A stretch of 64,000 nt of DNA, from NCBI GenBank assembly GCA_036435485.1, contig CM071595.1:100122580-100186579 (forward strand), read 5' to 3'. Below, in pieces: positions 1 through 12,114 of the stretch; position 1 is the stretch's first letter; the number at the start of each line of letters is the position of its first letter. The stretch comes from Saposhnikovia divaricata. Taxonomy: Eukaryota > Streptophyta > Magnoliopsida > Apiales > Apiaceae. A model generated the notes under the pieces. The model saw nothing but the letters and a program-made list of their open reading frames with translations. It did no database searches and was not told where the DNA came from. Position numbers and translations under genes: made by a program.

Positions 1-1319
1 ATAGTGCAAGGGATGGTGAAACTTCCCGGATCTTTAAGTTTGGGTGGCAACTTCTGCTGCAGAACTGCACTACACTCCTCCGTCAAAGCCACTGTTTCAA
101 ATTCTTCCAACCTTCTCTTTCGTGACAAAATATCCTTCATAAACTTTGCATATCTCGGCATCTGCTCCAATGCTTCAACAAAAGGAATGTTAATGGACAA
201 TTTCTTGAAGACATCCATAAACTTCTGAAACTGTTTCTCTTGACTTTTCCAGAAAGCATCCAGGATATGGAGGAAGAGGATAGATCTGATTATTCTTTGA
301 AGATTGCTCCGGAGCAGACTTTTCAACAGGTTTCTTGATCTTCTCACCATCAAACTGATTAGCCACTAAATCAGATTTCTCAATTTCTGGCACTGCAGAT
401 TTTCCAACCTGTTGATTCTGAACATCTTCATCTTCCTTAGCTGCTGATTTAGGATCCCTCGTGACTTTTCCAGATCTCAAAGTAACTGCATTGACCTGTT
501 CTTTGCTTTCCCTTCTGCCTGGATTAGCCTCCGTATCGCTAGGAAGAGTTCCTTATGACCTATTAAGTAAAGCACTTGCAAGCTGTCCCATCTGGTTCTC
601 CAAGGTCTTGAGAGCAACTGCTTGACTTTTAACCATCATCCTCAACTCATCCATCTCTGATTTTTCATTAAAAGATTGCCCCGCATGAGCCTGGGGCTGC
701 TACTGAAATCCCGGAGGTTGATATGGTTGCCTTGGAGCATACTGTTGTTGATAGCCTTGATTATATGGCTTTGCTTTCTGTCCCTGAAACTGCTGAAAAG
801 GCTGTTGCTATTGTTGAGCACCTTGATTATTGCTCCAGCTGAAATTGTGATGATTTCGATTATTAGGATGATAAGTGGCTAGAACTAGTGCAGCAGGTCT
901 CTGGAAATTACTCACGAACTATGCTGATTCAGAAGAGATAGCACACTGATTCGTCTCATATGCGCCCGCACATAGCTCACAAACACTAGCAACCTGCTGA
1001 ACTCCATAATTTACAAGAGAATCCACCTTCATAGTCAACGCCTTCAACTGAGCTGCAATAGCTGAAGCTGCATCCACTTCAAAAATACCTGCTACCTTGC
1101 CTTGAGATAGTCTCTGGGTTGGATTCTGATATTCATTAGCAGCCATCGTCTCAATAAGATCATAAGCTTCATCGTAGCTCTTAGCCCATAGAGCTCCACC
1201 TGATGCTACATCTAGAAAAGGTCTAGACTGTGCTCCCAACCCATTGTAAAAACCGTTGATAACCATCCAATCAGGCATGCCATGATGTGGACACCTACGA
1301 AGCATCTCCTTGTATCGTT
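1..1319 (-). pseudogene. Athila-type gag/protease, 3' part (outer element), decayed
   Basis: This is the C-terminal half of a Ty3/Gypsy Athila-type Gag running into the protease region, read on the minus strand. Near the top edge it has the Gag signature around R-R-C-P-H-H-G-M-P-D-W and F-Y-N-G-L; lower down are Gln/Asn-rich stretches, and at 1-75 the conserved lead-in to the protease (P-P-K-L-K-D-P-G-S-F-T-I-P-C). The same frame has stops near 919, 808, 700 and 553, and a frameshift near 240, so it cannot be expressed as written. At 1319 it is cut by the insertion of the 1325-25639 element; its N-terminal part resumes at 25645. The rest of pol lies left of the window. Stops at Gln-like positions fit C-to-T decay of silenced, methylated DNA (inference). 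Confidence 0.85.
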
Positions 1320-1324
1320 CCCAA
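1320..1324. repeat. Target-site duplication CCCAA (left copy)
   Basis: CCCAA lies directly before the TG that begins the LTR at 1325. The same five bases follow the CA end of the other LTR at 25640-25644. It marks one integration event into the outer gag. Confidence 0.93.
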
Positions 1325-3577
1325 TGTAATAACCCTAACTTTAGCAATGCTACAGTGATCACATGAATAGTAAATTTTGAGGATTTAGGGAAATGGTATG
1401 TAAGTACTCTATACTTGAAATGGAAAACGAGTAAACAGAAACCATATTAGTATTGTACTAGGAAAATAAGTGACTCGAAATGACGATAGATATCAGAAAT
1501 TCCTGAATACGGATTTTTGAGGATTTTGAGTTCGAATGAGCTTCTACTTTATTAGATATTAAGGAGCATAGAAATATTAAAGGATTTATATTTTGAGGAA
1601 TTAGTGAAATTAGGTTAAACCAAGGCAAGAGCAAGTCAAGGAAATGTCAAGGGAATTTGGATTGTTAAACGATTTCAAAACCACTGGGATAACAAAGTAT
1701 ATTCGAAACGAATCGCGATTAGACGAGTATGGAAACAAAACAACCAAGATTAGTAATATAACAAGGATACATACCACATTATCATTTACCAAAATTAGTA
1801 GCATTTTACTTGGAAAATCCAAGAAAAGGATTAAAGGATCATCCAAGTGACATAAGCAATGACATCACATTCCACTAACACTTATTTAAGGGCAAATTAG
1901 TCATTAACCATGGGATTTATCCACAAAACTCTAGAATTCTCAAGAGATTAAGACAAGATGAGATAAGATTAAACAAAAAGCAAAAGAACTCTCCCCCATC
2001 CTCTTCATTTCCATTCGGACAAAGTAGAAAAAAAAAAGAGAAAATGGAAACTTGAAACCCTAGCTCCAAGCCATCTAAAATCAAGGGAAAATTCAAGGAG
2101 CTTGCTTGGGTATAGATTAAGGTATGTTATGAATCCTAGCTTCTAAATCCATTCCATTTTTTAGATAAAAAATCATGAAGGTGATGATGAATAGTGAATG
2201 AATAGTAACTTATATGGATTTTATGTTTTGTATTGAAATATTAAGGTGTGTTAAGGTTGGTTAAAGGTGTACCAAGGATAACAAGCATATATTAAGAGTA
2301 TTAAAACTTCAAAGAAGGTATAATCTCTTCACCCCTCTTGAGTTTTATGATGAATATGAATGGTATTAGTGGATTAAGTGGTTATAAGTGATGAAATCAT
2401 GATTATATATGTGTTTAAAAGTGTTTATATGGTATATGAAAGGAGTATGTGCTTGTAACCATGGTTGGTATGATTACCACATGGTGTAGGTGATGGTGTA
2501 TAACGTGGATGATGGATTTGGAGGAGTTGAATTTTGGAAAGTATGAAAATATAGCCGTTATAATGCCCGCTTTTCGTTAAACCAAATAGATACCCTGTTT
2601 ATGGTCCCCATATTTGTATGGTAGGTTTCTGTCCAAAGCACCCACTGATCATGAGAGGGTAGAGCTTGGTTCATAGATCGTTTTGATATAAAGTACGTTA
2701 AAATCTGATGGACGGTTTAGGAGAAAAGTCAGTTTTAGTGAAAGACGTTCGAGAACCGAGAAAACGTAGTTGTACCAACTTCGAGGCTATAACTACCATA
2801 CTTAGACATTTCTAAAAATTATGAAACTTTGGGATGTTATAATAGGGTGATCAAAGAACCCTTACCAACTGACCTTGTGTCGAATTGTGGAATTTATGAA
2901 TTATGAGGATTTTTACAGTCGAGAGTGGTTGCTAAGGAAAGAATGTAAATCGTTAAGAACTTTAATTGGGAATAAGAATGGTTAAGTCCTCAAGACCTTT
3001 TGAGATAGTAATGGGATATTATAAGGGTGTTATTATATGAGAGTAGGTGGTTAAGTGGAATATGTTCTGATAATGATCCTTTTTGTGTTTATAGAGACTT
3101 CGGGAGAGCCACGAGCTATACTTCCGACTTACAGAGATCGAGGCAAGATTTTTTTATCCCTACTTTGAAAATTATTTATCTTCGGAATAAAAATGATATC
3201 ATGGAATATATATATATATATATATATATATGTGATGTTATTGTTGCTATGTTGCAAAGAATATATTTCCTTGATTTTTGGAAATTAAAGAGAGATGGAT
3301 ATGATTTATGAAATATGGATATAGAGATGATTACGAATGGAGCGAATATGCTCTATGGTAAAAGAGATAAGAAAGGGAATGGTATCAGTTGTTATCTAGG
3401 GTTATATGGTTTATAATACCATATTAAAAATATTCTTTTTGAGTATCAGTGGTTTAATAAATATTATTTGATTATTATTTACTACCTTTAAAATAGACGG
3501 AATATTTTATGAATATAAAAGTACATTTGATTTCTTGTATATGAAAGAGATGTCTGGATCATAATCAAAGCATTATG

Positions 3578-3626
<49 letters not shown>

Positions 3627-4680
3627 ATAGAGGTAATGTGCGAGAATGGAAATGATATGAGTGAATGATATGTGGAAATGAAAGCGAGAAAATGGAAATG
3701 TGGAATGATATTTTATAAATGGAATAATAATTTGACAAAAAGGGGGATTGCAACAGACTTGCGTAAGTGGCTGTGTCAGGGCTGTGTGCGACACAGTCCA
3801 ACATTTATTATTTTTATTACGGCACGAAGATGCCAATGGAGGATGTTAGCAGGTGGCCTTCCTCCAGGGATGATCCGGTAGTAAAAAGAGAGCAGGTACG
3901 ATTAGGTGACTGATCATCGTCCTAACGTATCAGGCGACAGCAGATATCCCCAATGTTTTTGAAAAGAAAGTGTTGACAATGGTTTTCAGATTTCTATACT
4001 GAAAACAGAGTAATGATATGAGATGATGAAATTATGGTTACAAATGAAGAAAAACTGATATTATATTATTTTAGATTTCTTTCTTATAATAGTAAGTGGA
4101 TGATGTATTATTAAATAAGAGCTTTATTCTTCCTTAAGGATTATAATTGATTTCTGCTTATATATGCATATATATGTATACCTGTTCACATCTTAAATTC
4201 TAGTTTACAATATTATCTTGCTGAGCTATTATAGCTCACTCTTGCCACTTATGTATATAGCAGCTAGGTCCCATGCCGATTCTACGCACTACACCCCGCA
4301 AGAGGGTAAGGGAAAGGCGACCTTTTGAGCGAGTGCTGGCGACCATCCCCGAGGTAGTGACAAGCGAAAGGGGCTTAGTAGACTTATGTAAATTAAGTGT
4401 GTAAGTTTGTAATAAACTTTTGGTTGTTGAAATGCTTCCTATAGAAGTATTATTCAACAATGTACTTAGTAAGGTTCTGGGTTTGTAATAACTGTTTAAC
4501 TCTAAACTTTTAATATTATGGATGTTGTTCTATGAGCATATGACTGGTGTGTGTGTGTGTATTAATGTGGGGTCAATTGCATAAGTATTAAATTTAAAAA
4601 AAACTCAAGAGATATTGATATTGATCGAAAATTGGACCGTGATGACCTGGATCCTTGACCCCGGATCTAGGGGCGTCACA
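1325..4680 (+). repeat. 5' LTR of gag-only element
   Basis: Starts TGTAATAACCC and ends GGGGCGTCACA; 3356 bp, very long for a plant Gypsy LTR. It holds two TA microsatellites (about 3203-3232 and 3579-3623), and near 4217-4246 a perfect palindrome GAGCTAT-T-ATAGCTC embedded in a motif shared with other LTRs here. It lacks 17 bp that the 3' LTR has at about 24812-24828. No coding function is apparent; short ORFs inside are chance. Confidence 0.92.
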
Positions 4681-4682
4681 GA

Positions 4683-4694
4683 TGGTATCAGAGC
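4683..4694 (+). other. Primer-binding site, tRNA-iMet type
   Basis: TGGTATCAGAGC starts two bases after the LTR end. It is the usual complement of the 3' end of plant initiator-Met tRNA and primes minus-strand DNA synthesis. Confidence 0.93.
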
Positions 4695-4873
4695 TAAGAG
4701 TCATAACGCTCAAGAACAAGAGTAATAATAATAATTGTATCAGTAATAATATAAATTGTGAACTTCCATCGAGTTCAAGGGTGGTATATCGCAGATAGTT
4801 TTATTTTAAGCATTGATTATAATTTTATAGATTATTACTAATAGAATTTTATGTTTTATTATAGGGATCAGAG

Positions 4874-5787
4874 ATGGGAGAGCCGAGTCGAGACCCTCAG
4901 TGGATAGGATTGTCAGAGCAGGAGCTTGTAGATCTACAGCTAGCCGGGGTAGAGGTTCCCGAGTATGCGGTCGATGACCTCAGGGAGAGACGTCGAGCGG
5001 CAGCTAGAGAGAGGTGTGAGCAGAGACTGAGACAGGAAGCAGAGGAGCGTAGACAGAGAGATGCTGTAGCCATAGTGCCATACAGTGGTAGACCTTCTAC
5101 AGGATCTGATGAGGCAGGTCCTTCTAGAGTGAGATGGGAGATTCCGGAGGAGGAGGTCGTTACGTAAGAGGCCTAGGTTGTCAGTCATAGCTGAGGAGGA
5201 GGAGGAGGAGGGGACTGAGTGGACCGATATCCATATGATACCTACCCCTGCCTTGCCTATTCCAGTACCATCACCAGTCCCATCTCCCTCACCGAGTCCT
5301 GGCCCTCTAGAGGATCCAGCTGAGCCATTCACTCCGCCTGGACATTTTATCTTTCCAGAGGATGAGATAGAGGAGGATCCGTCTGAGGATGCAGATACCG
5401 AGTCTATTCCTCCATCCCCACCATTTGCACCTCCACCACCTCCACCTGTACAGGCACCTGTCCCAGCTGCTATGCCCCCTCAGGAGGCACCCTTACCGAC
5501 ATGTGACTCACTTCCAGCCATCCTGTTGATAGAGTACTTTGCCCTACAGGGTCAGTTAGAGGAGTCCCACCGGGTGATACACACTGATGTAGAGGTCAGA
5601 GAGAGGGAGAGGAGGTATCATTCCTGATGGTATATCCTTGGGATTAGTGAGTGTTGAGCTGCGGGCCCTGGGGGACATTAGGAGGCTGTTAACTGATAGA
5701 GGAGACCCAGAGTGGAGGGCTGCGATAGTGGATACAGTCACGTCTATGGTAGTCCAGATCCGAGACATTATTAGGGCAGGACTGTGA
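4874..5787 (+). pseudogene. Unassigned ORF upstream of gag (broken by two frameshifts)
   Basis: An ATG at 4874, 180 bp after the PBS, opens a frame to 5167; the reading continues in a second frame through 5178-5627 and a third to a TGA at 5785-5787. The three pieces look like one former protein of about 300 residues: an Arg/Glu-rich helical N-terminus, an acidic run, a long Pro-rich middle with P-S-P repeats, and a C-terminal helical segment ending near R-D-I-I-R-A-G-L. I recognise no Gag, protease or polymerase motif. Its position between PBS and gag suggests an accessory ORF of the retrotransposon family. The alternative is captured host sequence. Function unknown. Confidence 0.55.
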
Positions 5788-6304
5788 GTCGGGGTAGTAG
5801 TCTTCGTCACTAATCAGACTAGTCACATTACTGATGTCTTTTTGGGGGATTAGTTTAGTTGGTTACTATTTTAATCCCAGTCTGATTGGAAGACAGCTAG
5901 TAGTACTTTTGTTGTAGCAGATTAGTATGTACGGTTATGTTTGTAGATTTCGAACCATGTACTCTATGATGTAAAACATTAGTAGTAAAAGACGTTGTAC
6001 CCAAGTTGTAAAATATTTATCTAAATTAATGAAGTTTGTGCATTCTGTCTAAATTTTTACTGCATTTTAATAATAAATGTTGAGATTCAAAAATATTGAT
6101 GTATAAAAGGTGATTGACTTAATGAAAAGGTTATCGTGTTAAGGGCGATACACTTACTTACTAAAGTTATAATATAACTAGATAGAAACCGTGTGGAGAT
6201 AAGAATATTGTGATGTGCAAATGAGTTAATTAACGATATAATTGTGTATATAGAACTGATGTATATTGTACCCTAAATTCGGGTAATTAATAAAGACTAT
6301 TGTT
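5788..6304 (+). other. Non-coding leader before gag
   Basis: AT-rich stretch of about 520 bp between the upstream ORF and gag. I see no ORF, repeat or known motif in it. Confidence 0.6.
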
Positions 6305-7609
6305 ATGTACAGAACTATGCCGCCTAGACGCGATAATAGAGCAAATGCAAGGGGAAATGAGAGAGACGAAAGAAGTCAAAATATAGCAGGTAATAGACTG
6401 AATGAAAATGCTCATAATGAAGAAAATCATGAAGAAGAAGAAGAGGAATCAACTGGCCAACAAGGAAATCCGGGAGGCAATCCCTTTAACCAATTCATGG
6501 AACTATTAAGGCAGAATTTAGCTAATCCACAGAATCCCCAACAACCACCTGTTCTCCCCAATCAGGCAGGTAATTCCTTTCGTGCCTTTAAGTCATTAAA
6601 ACCCCCAGAATTTGAGGGAACCACTAACCCAGGAGTATCCAGGGCATGGCTGAAAGAGATAGAGAAAGCTTTTGAGATACTGAGGATAGAGGAAGATCAG
6701 AAAACAGTTTTTGCAGCCTATCTTTTAAAGGGAGAGGCAAATTACTGGTGGGAAGCTAAAAAGAATCTAGAAGGAGCGGGAGTGATAACCTGGGAGCGTT
6801 TCACTAGGGTGTTCCTAGAAAAGTATTCCCCTAGGTATTTGGAAAACCAAATGGAAATAAAGTTTCTGGAGTTAAAACAGGATAACCTAATAGTGGCAGA
6901 GTATGAGACTAAATTTACAGAACTGTCGAGGTTTGTTCCCAAGTTTGTGCGTACTGAAGAACAACGAGCGAAAAGGTTCCAACAAGGATTGAAACCCTGG
7001 TTACGAACGAGAGTGGCACCATTTGAGTTGACTGATTATGCTGCAGTGGTTCAAAAGGCATCTATTATAGAGGCCGAGAGTGAACATGCTCAAATAGGTC
7101 GAGAAAGTAAGAAAAGGAGATTTGAGGGTCAGAGAGGAGGTTCAAGTGAAGGAAGTTATTTTGGCAAAGCTGGTAAAGGACGAAAATCTCAGTTCGAAGG
7201 AAAGTCAGGAGTTAATAGGACTGTTAGTGAAACTGTGAATCAGGGTGATAAATCCACAGGAACATTTCAGTCCAATCAATCACGACCACCATTACCAGAT
7301 TGTGACACGTGTGGTAAGAAGCATATAGGAGTCTGTAGGGTGCTGGGAGTAACTTGTTTTAAGTGTGGACAAAAAGGACACTACCTTAACCAGTGCCCAT
7401 CAACTGATACAAACCCTAAAAGAGATGTTAAGTGTTACCAGTGTGGGAAATTAGGACACATTGATAGAGATTGCCGTTCCGGTGGGTCATACGCGCCAGG
7501 ACAGAGTGTGGCTGCTTCAAATAGGCCTACTGCTAGAGTGTACAACATGATCTTAGGGGAAGCGTTGACGAAACCAGATGCAGATACAGGTACTTGTTTT
7601 TCGATTTAA
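6305..7609 (+). CDS. gag: Gag polyprotein, Tekay/chromovirus-like
   Basis: Open frame of 434 codons; the ATG at 6305 is the first, and a second ATG four codons on (M-P-P-R-R) is equally possible. The N-terminus is charged and acidic. A retrotransposon Gag capsid domain lies at about residues 95-255 (F-R-A-F-K-S-L-K-P-P-E-F-E-G, then W-L-K-E-I-E-K-A-F, then Y-W-W-E). A basic linker follows, then Cys-His knuckles at about 335-400: C-F-K-C-G-Q-K-G-H and C-Y-Q-C-G-K-L-G-H, both CX2CX4HX4C, preceded by a third Cys-rich motif. It should form the virus-like particle and bind the element RNA. The frame ends just where protease would begin, so the downstream pol has been deleted. It is the only intact ORF of this element. 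Confidence 0.9.
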   Translation: MYRTMPPRRDNRANARGNERDERSQNIAGNRLNENAHNEENHEEEEEESTGQQGNPGGNPFNQFMELLRQNLANPQNPQQPPVLPNQAGNSFRAFKSLKPPEFEGTTNPGVSRAWLKEIEKAFEILRIEEDQKTVFAAYLLKGEANYWWEAKKNLEGAGVITWERFTRVFLEKYSPRYLENQMEIKFLELKQDNLIVAEYETKFTELSRFVPKFVRTEEQRAKRFQQGLKPWLRTRVAPFELTDYAAVVQKASIIEAESEHAQIGRESKKRRFEGQRGGSSEGSYFGKAGKGRKSQFEGKSGVNRTVSETVNQGDKSTGTFQSNQSRPPLPDCDTCGKKHIGVCRVLGVTCFKCGQKGHYLNQCPSTDTNPKRDVKCYQCGKLGHIDRDCRSGGSYAPGQSVAASNRPTARVYNMILGEALTKPDADTGTCFSI

Positions 7610-7925
7610 ATTTTGTGTGTAAGTCTTTGGTTAAGGATCGACTTAATCAATTAATGGAGTAAATAAGTTAATAATATAGATAAGGAAAATCAGTATTTGT
7701 TAAGGGCTAGGAAACGCTATGGAAAGGAAAGTAGGAGTGTTTTGGGAAAACACAGACTCGTCGAGACGAACAGGAAATATATATATTATAGGTAGTATTT
7801 TCTTACAATTGTTTCAAGGAATAGCATTATAAGACTAGTTTCTGGAGGATTTTACAGAGACGAAATGTGTTAAGATAAAGTACTAATATTTTATGTCATG
7901 ATAGAGATCAGAATATGGCCAAACC
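7610..7925 (+). other. Scar between gag and pol remnant
   Basis: About 315 bp with no recognisable coding content. The deletion that removed protease, RT and integrase must lie in or beside it. Confidence 0.5.
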
Positions 7926-8003
7926 ATAAGTGAGATACACTACCATTCAGGAAAGGCCAATGTGGTGGCCGATACTTTAGTTAAAAAGAGAAAGGAGAAA
8001 TGA
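7926..8003 (+). pseudogene. Remnant of RNase H end (pol)
   Basis: Twenty-five codons read I-H-Y-H-S-G-K-A-N-V-V-A-D-T-L followed by a basic tail and a TGA. This is the conserved end of the Gypsy RNase H domain (usually Y-H-P-G-K-A-N-V-V-A-D-A-L-S-R). It shows that the element descends from a full pol-bearing ancestor and that most of pol was lost. Confidence 0.8.
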
Positions 8004-8249
8004 GATAATATAGAATGACTGAAAACAGGAGGAGATTTGTAAGGAAAAGACAGTAAAAGTACTTCTATTGATAAACTAAATGGCATGTTGATGAATGACA
8101 AGAAAGTTTATATTGGTATATCTTTGCGCAAACAAGATAGAGATATTATGAAAGGAAAAGGATAGAGGAAGTAATGTGGAAGTTAGTAGATGAGAATGAA
8201 AAAGATACCTATGGACATTTCCAACATGATTCCGGGACGGAATCCTTTT

Positions 8250-8261
8250 AAGGGGGGAAGA
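8250..8261 (+). other. Polypurine tract
   Basis: AAGGGGGGAAGA ends one base before the 3' LTR start TGTAATAACCC at 8263. It is the primer site for plus-strand DNA synthesis. Confidence 0.9.
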
Positions 8262-8262
8262 C

Positions 8263-10141
8263 TGTAATAACCCTAACTTTAGCAATGCTACAGTGATCAC
8301 ATGAATAGTAAATTTTGAGGATTTAGGGAAATGGTATGTAAGTACTCTATACTTGAAATGGAAAACGAGTAAACAGAAACCATATTAGTATTGTACTAGT
8401 AAAATAAGTGACTCGAAATGACGATAGATATCAGAAATTCCTGAATACGGATTTTTGAGGATTTTGAGTTCGAATGAGCTTCTACTTTATTAGATATTAA
8501 GGAGCATAGAAATATTAAAGGATTTATATTTTGAGGAATTAGTGAAATTAAGTTAAACCAAGGCGAGAGCAAGTCAAGGAAATGTCAAGGGAATTTTGAT
8601 TGTTAAACGATTTCAAAACCACTGGATAACAAAGTATATTCGAAACGAATCGCGATTAGACGAGTATGGAAACAAAACAACCAAGATTAGTAATATAACA
8701 AGGATACATACCACATTATCATTTACCAAAATTAGTAGCATTTTACTTAGAAAATCCAAGAAAAGGATTAAAGGATCATCCAAGTGACATAAGCAATGAC
8801 ATCACATTCCACTAACACTTATTTAAGGGCAAATTAGTCATTAACCATGGGATTTATCCACAAAACTCTAGAATTCTCAAGAGATTAAGACAAGATGAGA
8901 TAAGATTAAACAAAAAGCAAAAGAACTCTCCCCCATCCTCTTCATTTCCATTCGGCCAAAGTAGAAAAAAAAAAAGAGAAAATGGAAACTTGAAACCCTA
9001 GCTCCAAGCCATTTAAAATCAAGGGAAAATTCAAGGAGCTTGCTTGGGTATAGATTAAGGTATGTTATGAATCCTAGCTTCTAAATCCATTCCATCTTTG
9101 AGATATAAAATCATGAAGGTGATGATGAATAGAGAATGAATAGTAACTTACATGGATTTTATGTTTTGTTTTGAAAGATTAAGGTGTGTTAAGGTTGTTT
9201 AAAGGTGTACCAAGGACTACAAGCACATATTAAGAGTATTAAAGCTTCAAAGAAGGTATAATCTTTTCACCCCTCTTGAGTTTTATGATGAATATTAATG
9301 GTATTAGTGGATTAAGTGGTTATAAGTGATGAAATCATGATTATATATGTGTTTAAAAGTGTTTTTATGGTATATGAAAGGAGTATGTGCTTGTAACCAT
9401 GGTTGGTAAGATGACCACATGGTGTAGGTGATGGTGTATAAGGTGGATGATGAATTTGGAGGAGTTGAATTTTGGAAAGTATGAAAATATAGCCGTTATA
9501 ATGCCCGATTTTCGTTAAACCAAATAGATACCCTGTTTTTGGTCCCCATATTCGTACGGTAGGTTTCTGTCCAGAGCACCCACTGATCATGAGAGGGTAG
9601 AGCTTGGTTCATAGATCGTTTTGATATAATGTACGTTAAAATCTGATGGACGGTTTAGGAAAAAAGTCAGTTTTAGTGAAAGACGTTCGAGAACCGAGAA
9701 AACGTAGTTGTACCAACTTCGAGGCTATAACTACCATACTTAGACATTTCTAAAAATTATGAAACTTTGGGATGTTATAATAGGGTGATCAAAGAACCCT
9801 TACCAACTGACCTTGTGTCGAATTCTGGAATTTAGGAATTATGAGGATTTTTACAGTCGAGAGTGGTTGTTAAGGAAAGAATGTAAATCGTTAAGAACTT
9901 TAATCGGGAATAAGAATGGTTAAATCCTCAAGACCTTTTGAGATAGTAATGGGATATTATAAGGGTGTTATTATATGAGAGTTGGTGGTTAAGTGGAATA
10001 TGTTCTGATAATGATCCTTTTTGTGTTTATAGAGACTTCGGGAGAGCCACGAGCTATGCTTCCGACTTACAGAGATCGAGGCAAGATTTTTCTATCCCTA
10101 CTTTGAAAATTATTTAACTTCGGAATAAAAATGATATCATG

Positions 10142-10238
<97 letters not shown>

Positions 10239-10691
10239 ATGTTATTGTTGCTATGTTGCAAAGAATATATTTCCTTGATTTTGGGAAATTAAAGAGAGAT
10301 GGATATGATTTATGAAATATGGATATAGAGATGATTACGAATGGAGCGAATATGCTCTATGGTAAAAGAGATATGAAAGGGAATGGTATCAGTTGTTATC
10401 TAGGGTTTTATGGTTTATAATACCATATTAAAAATATTCTTTTTGAGTATCAGTGGTTTAATAAATATTATTTGATTATTATTTACTACCTTTAAAATAC
10501 ACGAAATATTTTATGAATATAAAAGTACATTTGATTTCTTGTATATGAAAGAGATGTCTGGATCATAATCAAAGCATTATGTTATATATATATGTATATA
10601 TTTTATAGAGGTCATGTGCGAGAATGGAAATGATATGAGTGAATGATATGTGGAAATGAAAGCGAGAAAATGGAAATGTGGAATGATATTT
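8263..10691 (+). repeat. 3' LTR of gag-only element, first part
   Basis: Matches the 5' LTR from its start to position 3709 and is then interrupted by the nested Athila. It contains a greatly expanded TA/TG microsatellite (about 10144-10238) where the 5' LTR has a short one, and a contracted TA tract near 10583-10602 where the 5' LTR has a long one. The last five bases (10687-10691, TATTT) are the target duplication of the Athila. Confidence 0.92.
10144..10238. repeat. TA/TG microsatellite
   Basis: About 80 bp of alternating TA followed by a short TG run. The allelic site in the 5' LTR (3203-3232) has only about 30 bp of TA and no TG run. Confidence 0.95.
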
Positions 10692-11986
10692 TGATAATGT
10701 GTATTTCATACACATTTTGTCCTTTATTCTTTTGCATTTTTGTTAGTTTCGAATGTTGTTTTATCAATATTAATTATGTTTTTCATCTTTCAGGCCTCAT
10801 GCTTAATTGTAGAAAAGATGGATTATTTTGGGCTTGGAAGGCGAAGAAATTCAAGAGGATAGTTAGAAGATGCATGCTCGCAATGCCGGGAGGTGTTTAA
10901 TGCATTATATTGAAGATTTTATCTCGTACGGGCAGCTGTACGGCCGTTCAACAGGCCGTTCAAAGGAGCAGAATTTTCGTACGGGCAGCTGTACGGCCGT
11001 ACAGCAGGCCGTACGGAGCTGCTGAGTATTAAATGAGCATATCATCTCTTAACCTAATATCATATCTACACATCTTATTCTTGCCTCCTTGCTTAGCCTC
11101 TTCAAGAACCAAATTAGGGTTAGTCAAGTAGAGAGAAAAACATCAATTACTCATAATCTAGCATTGATTATGAGTAACTAACTTCATATATTTGGCTCAA
11201 GGAGGAGCTCTTGTATCAAAACCCATTTCATTTAAGTAAGATCTATTTCACTCTATCTTGAATATTTGTGTTGTATTGTTTATGATTTTGCTTGGAGATT
11301 GTAAGTTGCTTCACCTTACTCTTCTTGTAATTTTAATTGCTAATTGTTTGTGCTAATCCGTAATTGTTAGTGCGTTCATTATAGTAGCACAAGATTTAGT
11401 GTACCTAAATCCACAAAATTCGAGTGCAAATACCTAGGTTGAACTTCTCATCCTTGGGTTTGTCCTAGCCTCTCTTTGTTTGATTCCTTGATTTGGTTAA
11501 ACTAGTAGTGCTTCATTATTGGTTGCTATTATCAAGAGAACTAATTTATGTGCTTCACTAAATTAGTGTTTTTAGAAGAGAAATAAGTGATTGTGTGCTT
11601 CACCAATTATCTTGGTTAGGTAGAGTTGATTAAATCTTGCTTATATGTGTATGGGTGAAGAACTTGAGTTTCCATAATCCTTGGGTCAAATATCTCTTTA
11701 TCTTTCTAATTAACTCATTGTGTTTGTTGTATTGGTAAAAATCGGATGATTGTAAGTTTCTTAATCATATCTCTCTAGCAAAGTATTTATTGTATTCAAG
11801 GTGTTTGATAAAACACCACAACCAACTCAAAAACCCCCACAATTTTACCTTACACTAGTATTGAAAGCTATTCCCTTGGGTTCGATCCCTACTTGCCACA
11901 TTTGCTATATTTTATAGTTAAGTGCGAACATAGTAGAGCATAAACATTTATCTCTCAATTTGGCGCGTCGACGACGGGCGTGGCCA
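10692..11986 (+). repeat. 5' LTR of Athila element
   Basis: 1295 bp. The first 25 bases form a perfect hairpin: TGAT, then AATGTGTAT, TTC, ATACACATT. A GC-rich module with two direct copies of a CGTACGGGCAGCTGTACGGC core lies at 10926-11026. A TATA-like run is present near 11906, about 80 bp before the LTR end. Confidence 0.95.
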
Positions 11987-11991
11987 AATTT

Positions 11992-12009
11992 TGGCGCCGC
12001 TGCCGGGGA
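11992..12009 (+). other. Primer-binding site, tRNA-Asp type
   Basis: TGGCGCCGCTGCCGGGGA, five bases after the LTR end. It resembles the tRNA-Asp PBS known from Athila and Tat elements. Confidence 0.85.
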
Positions 12010-12114
12010 ACTAGTTTTAGTTCAATATTAGTGCGCGTATAAAAATTGTGAATATTTTAGTTCCATTGTGCATATTTATCTATTTTTCTTTGATTTTAGA
12101 AATTTTTGCTATGT

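Noticed and set aside
10067..10261. ORFs across the TA repeats
   Set aside because: Y-I-Y-I translations of a microsatellite.
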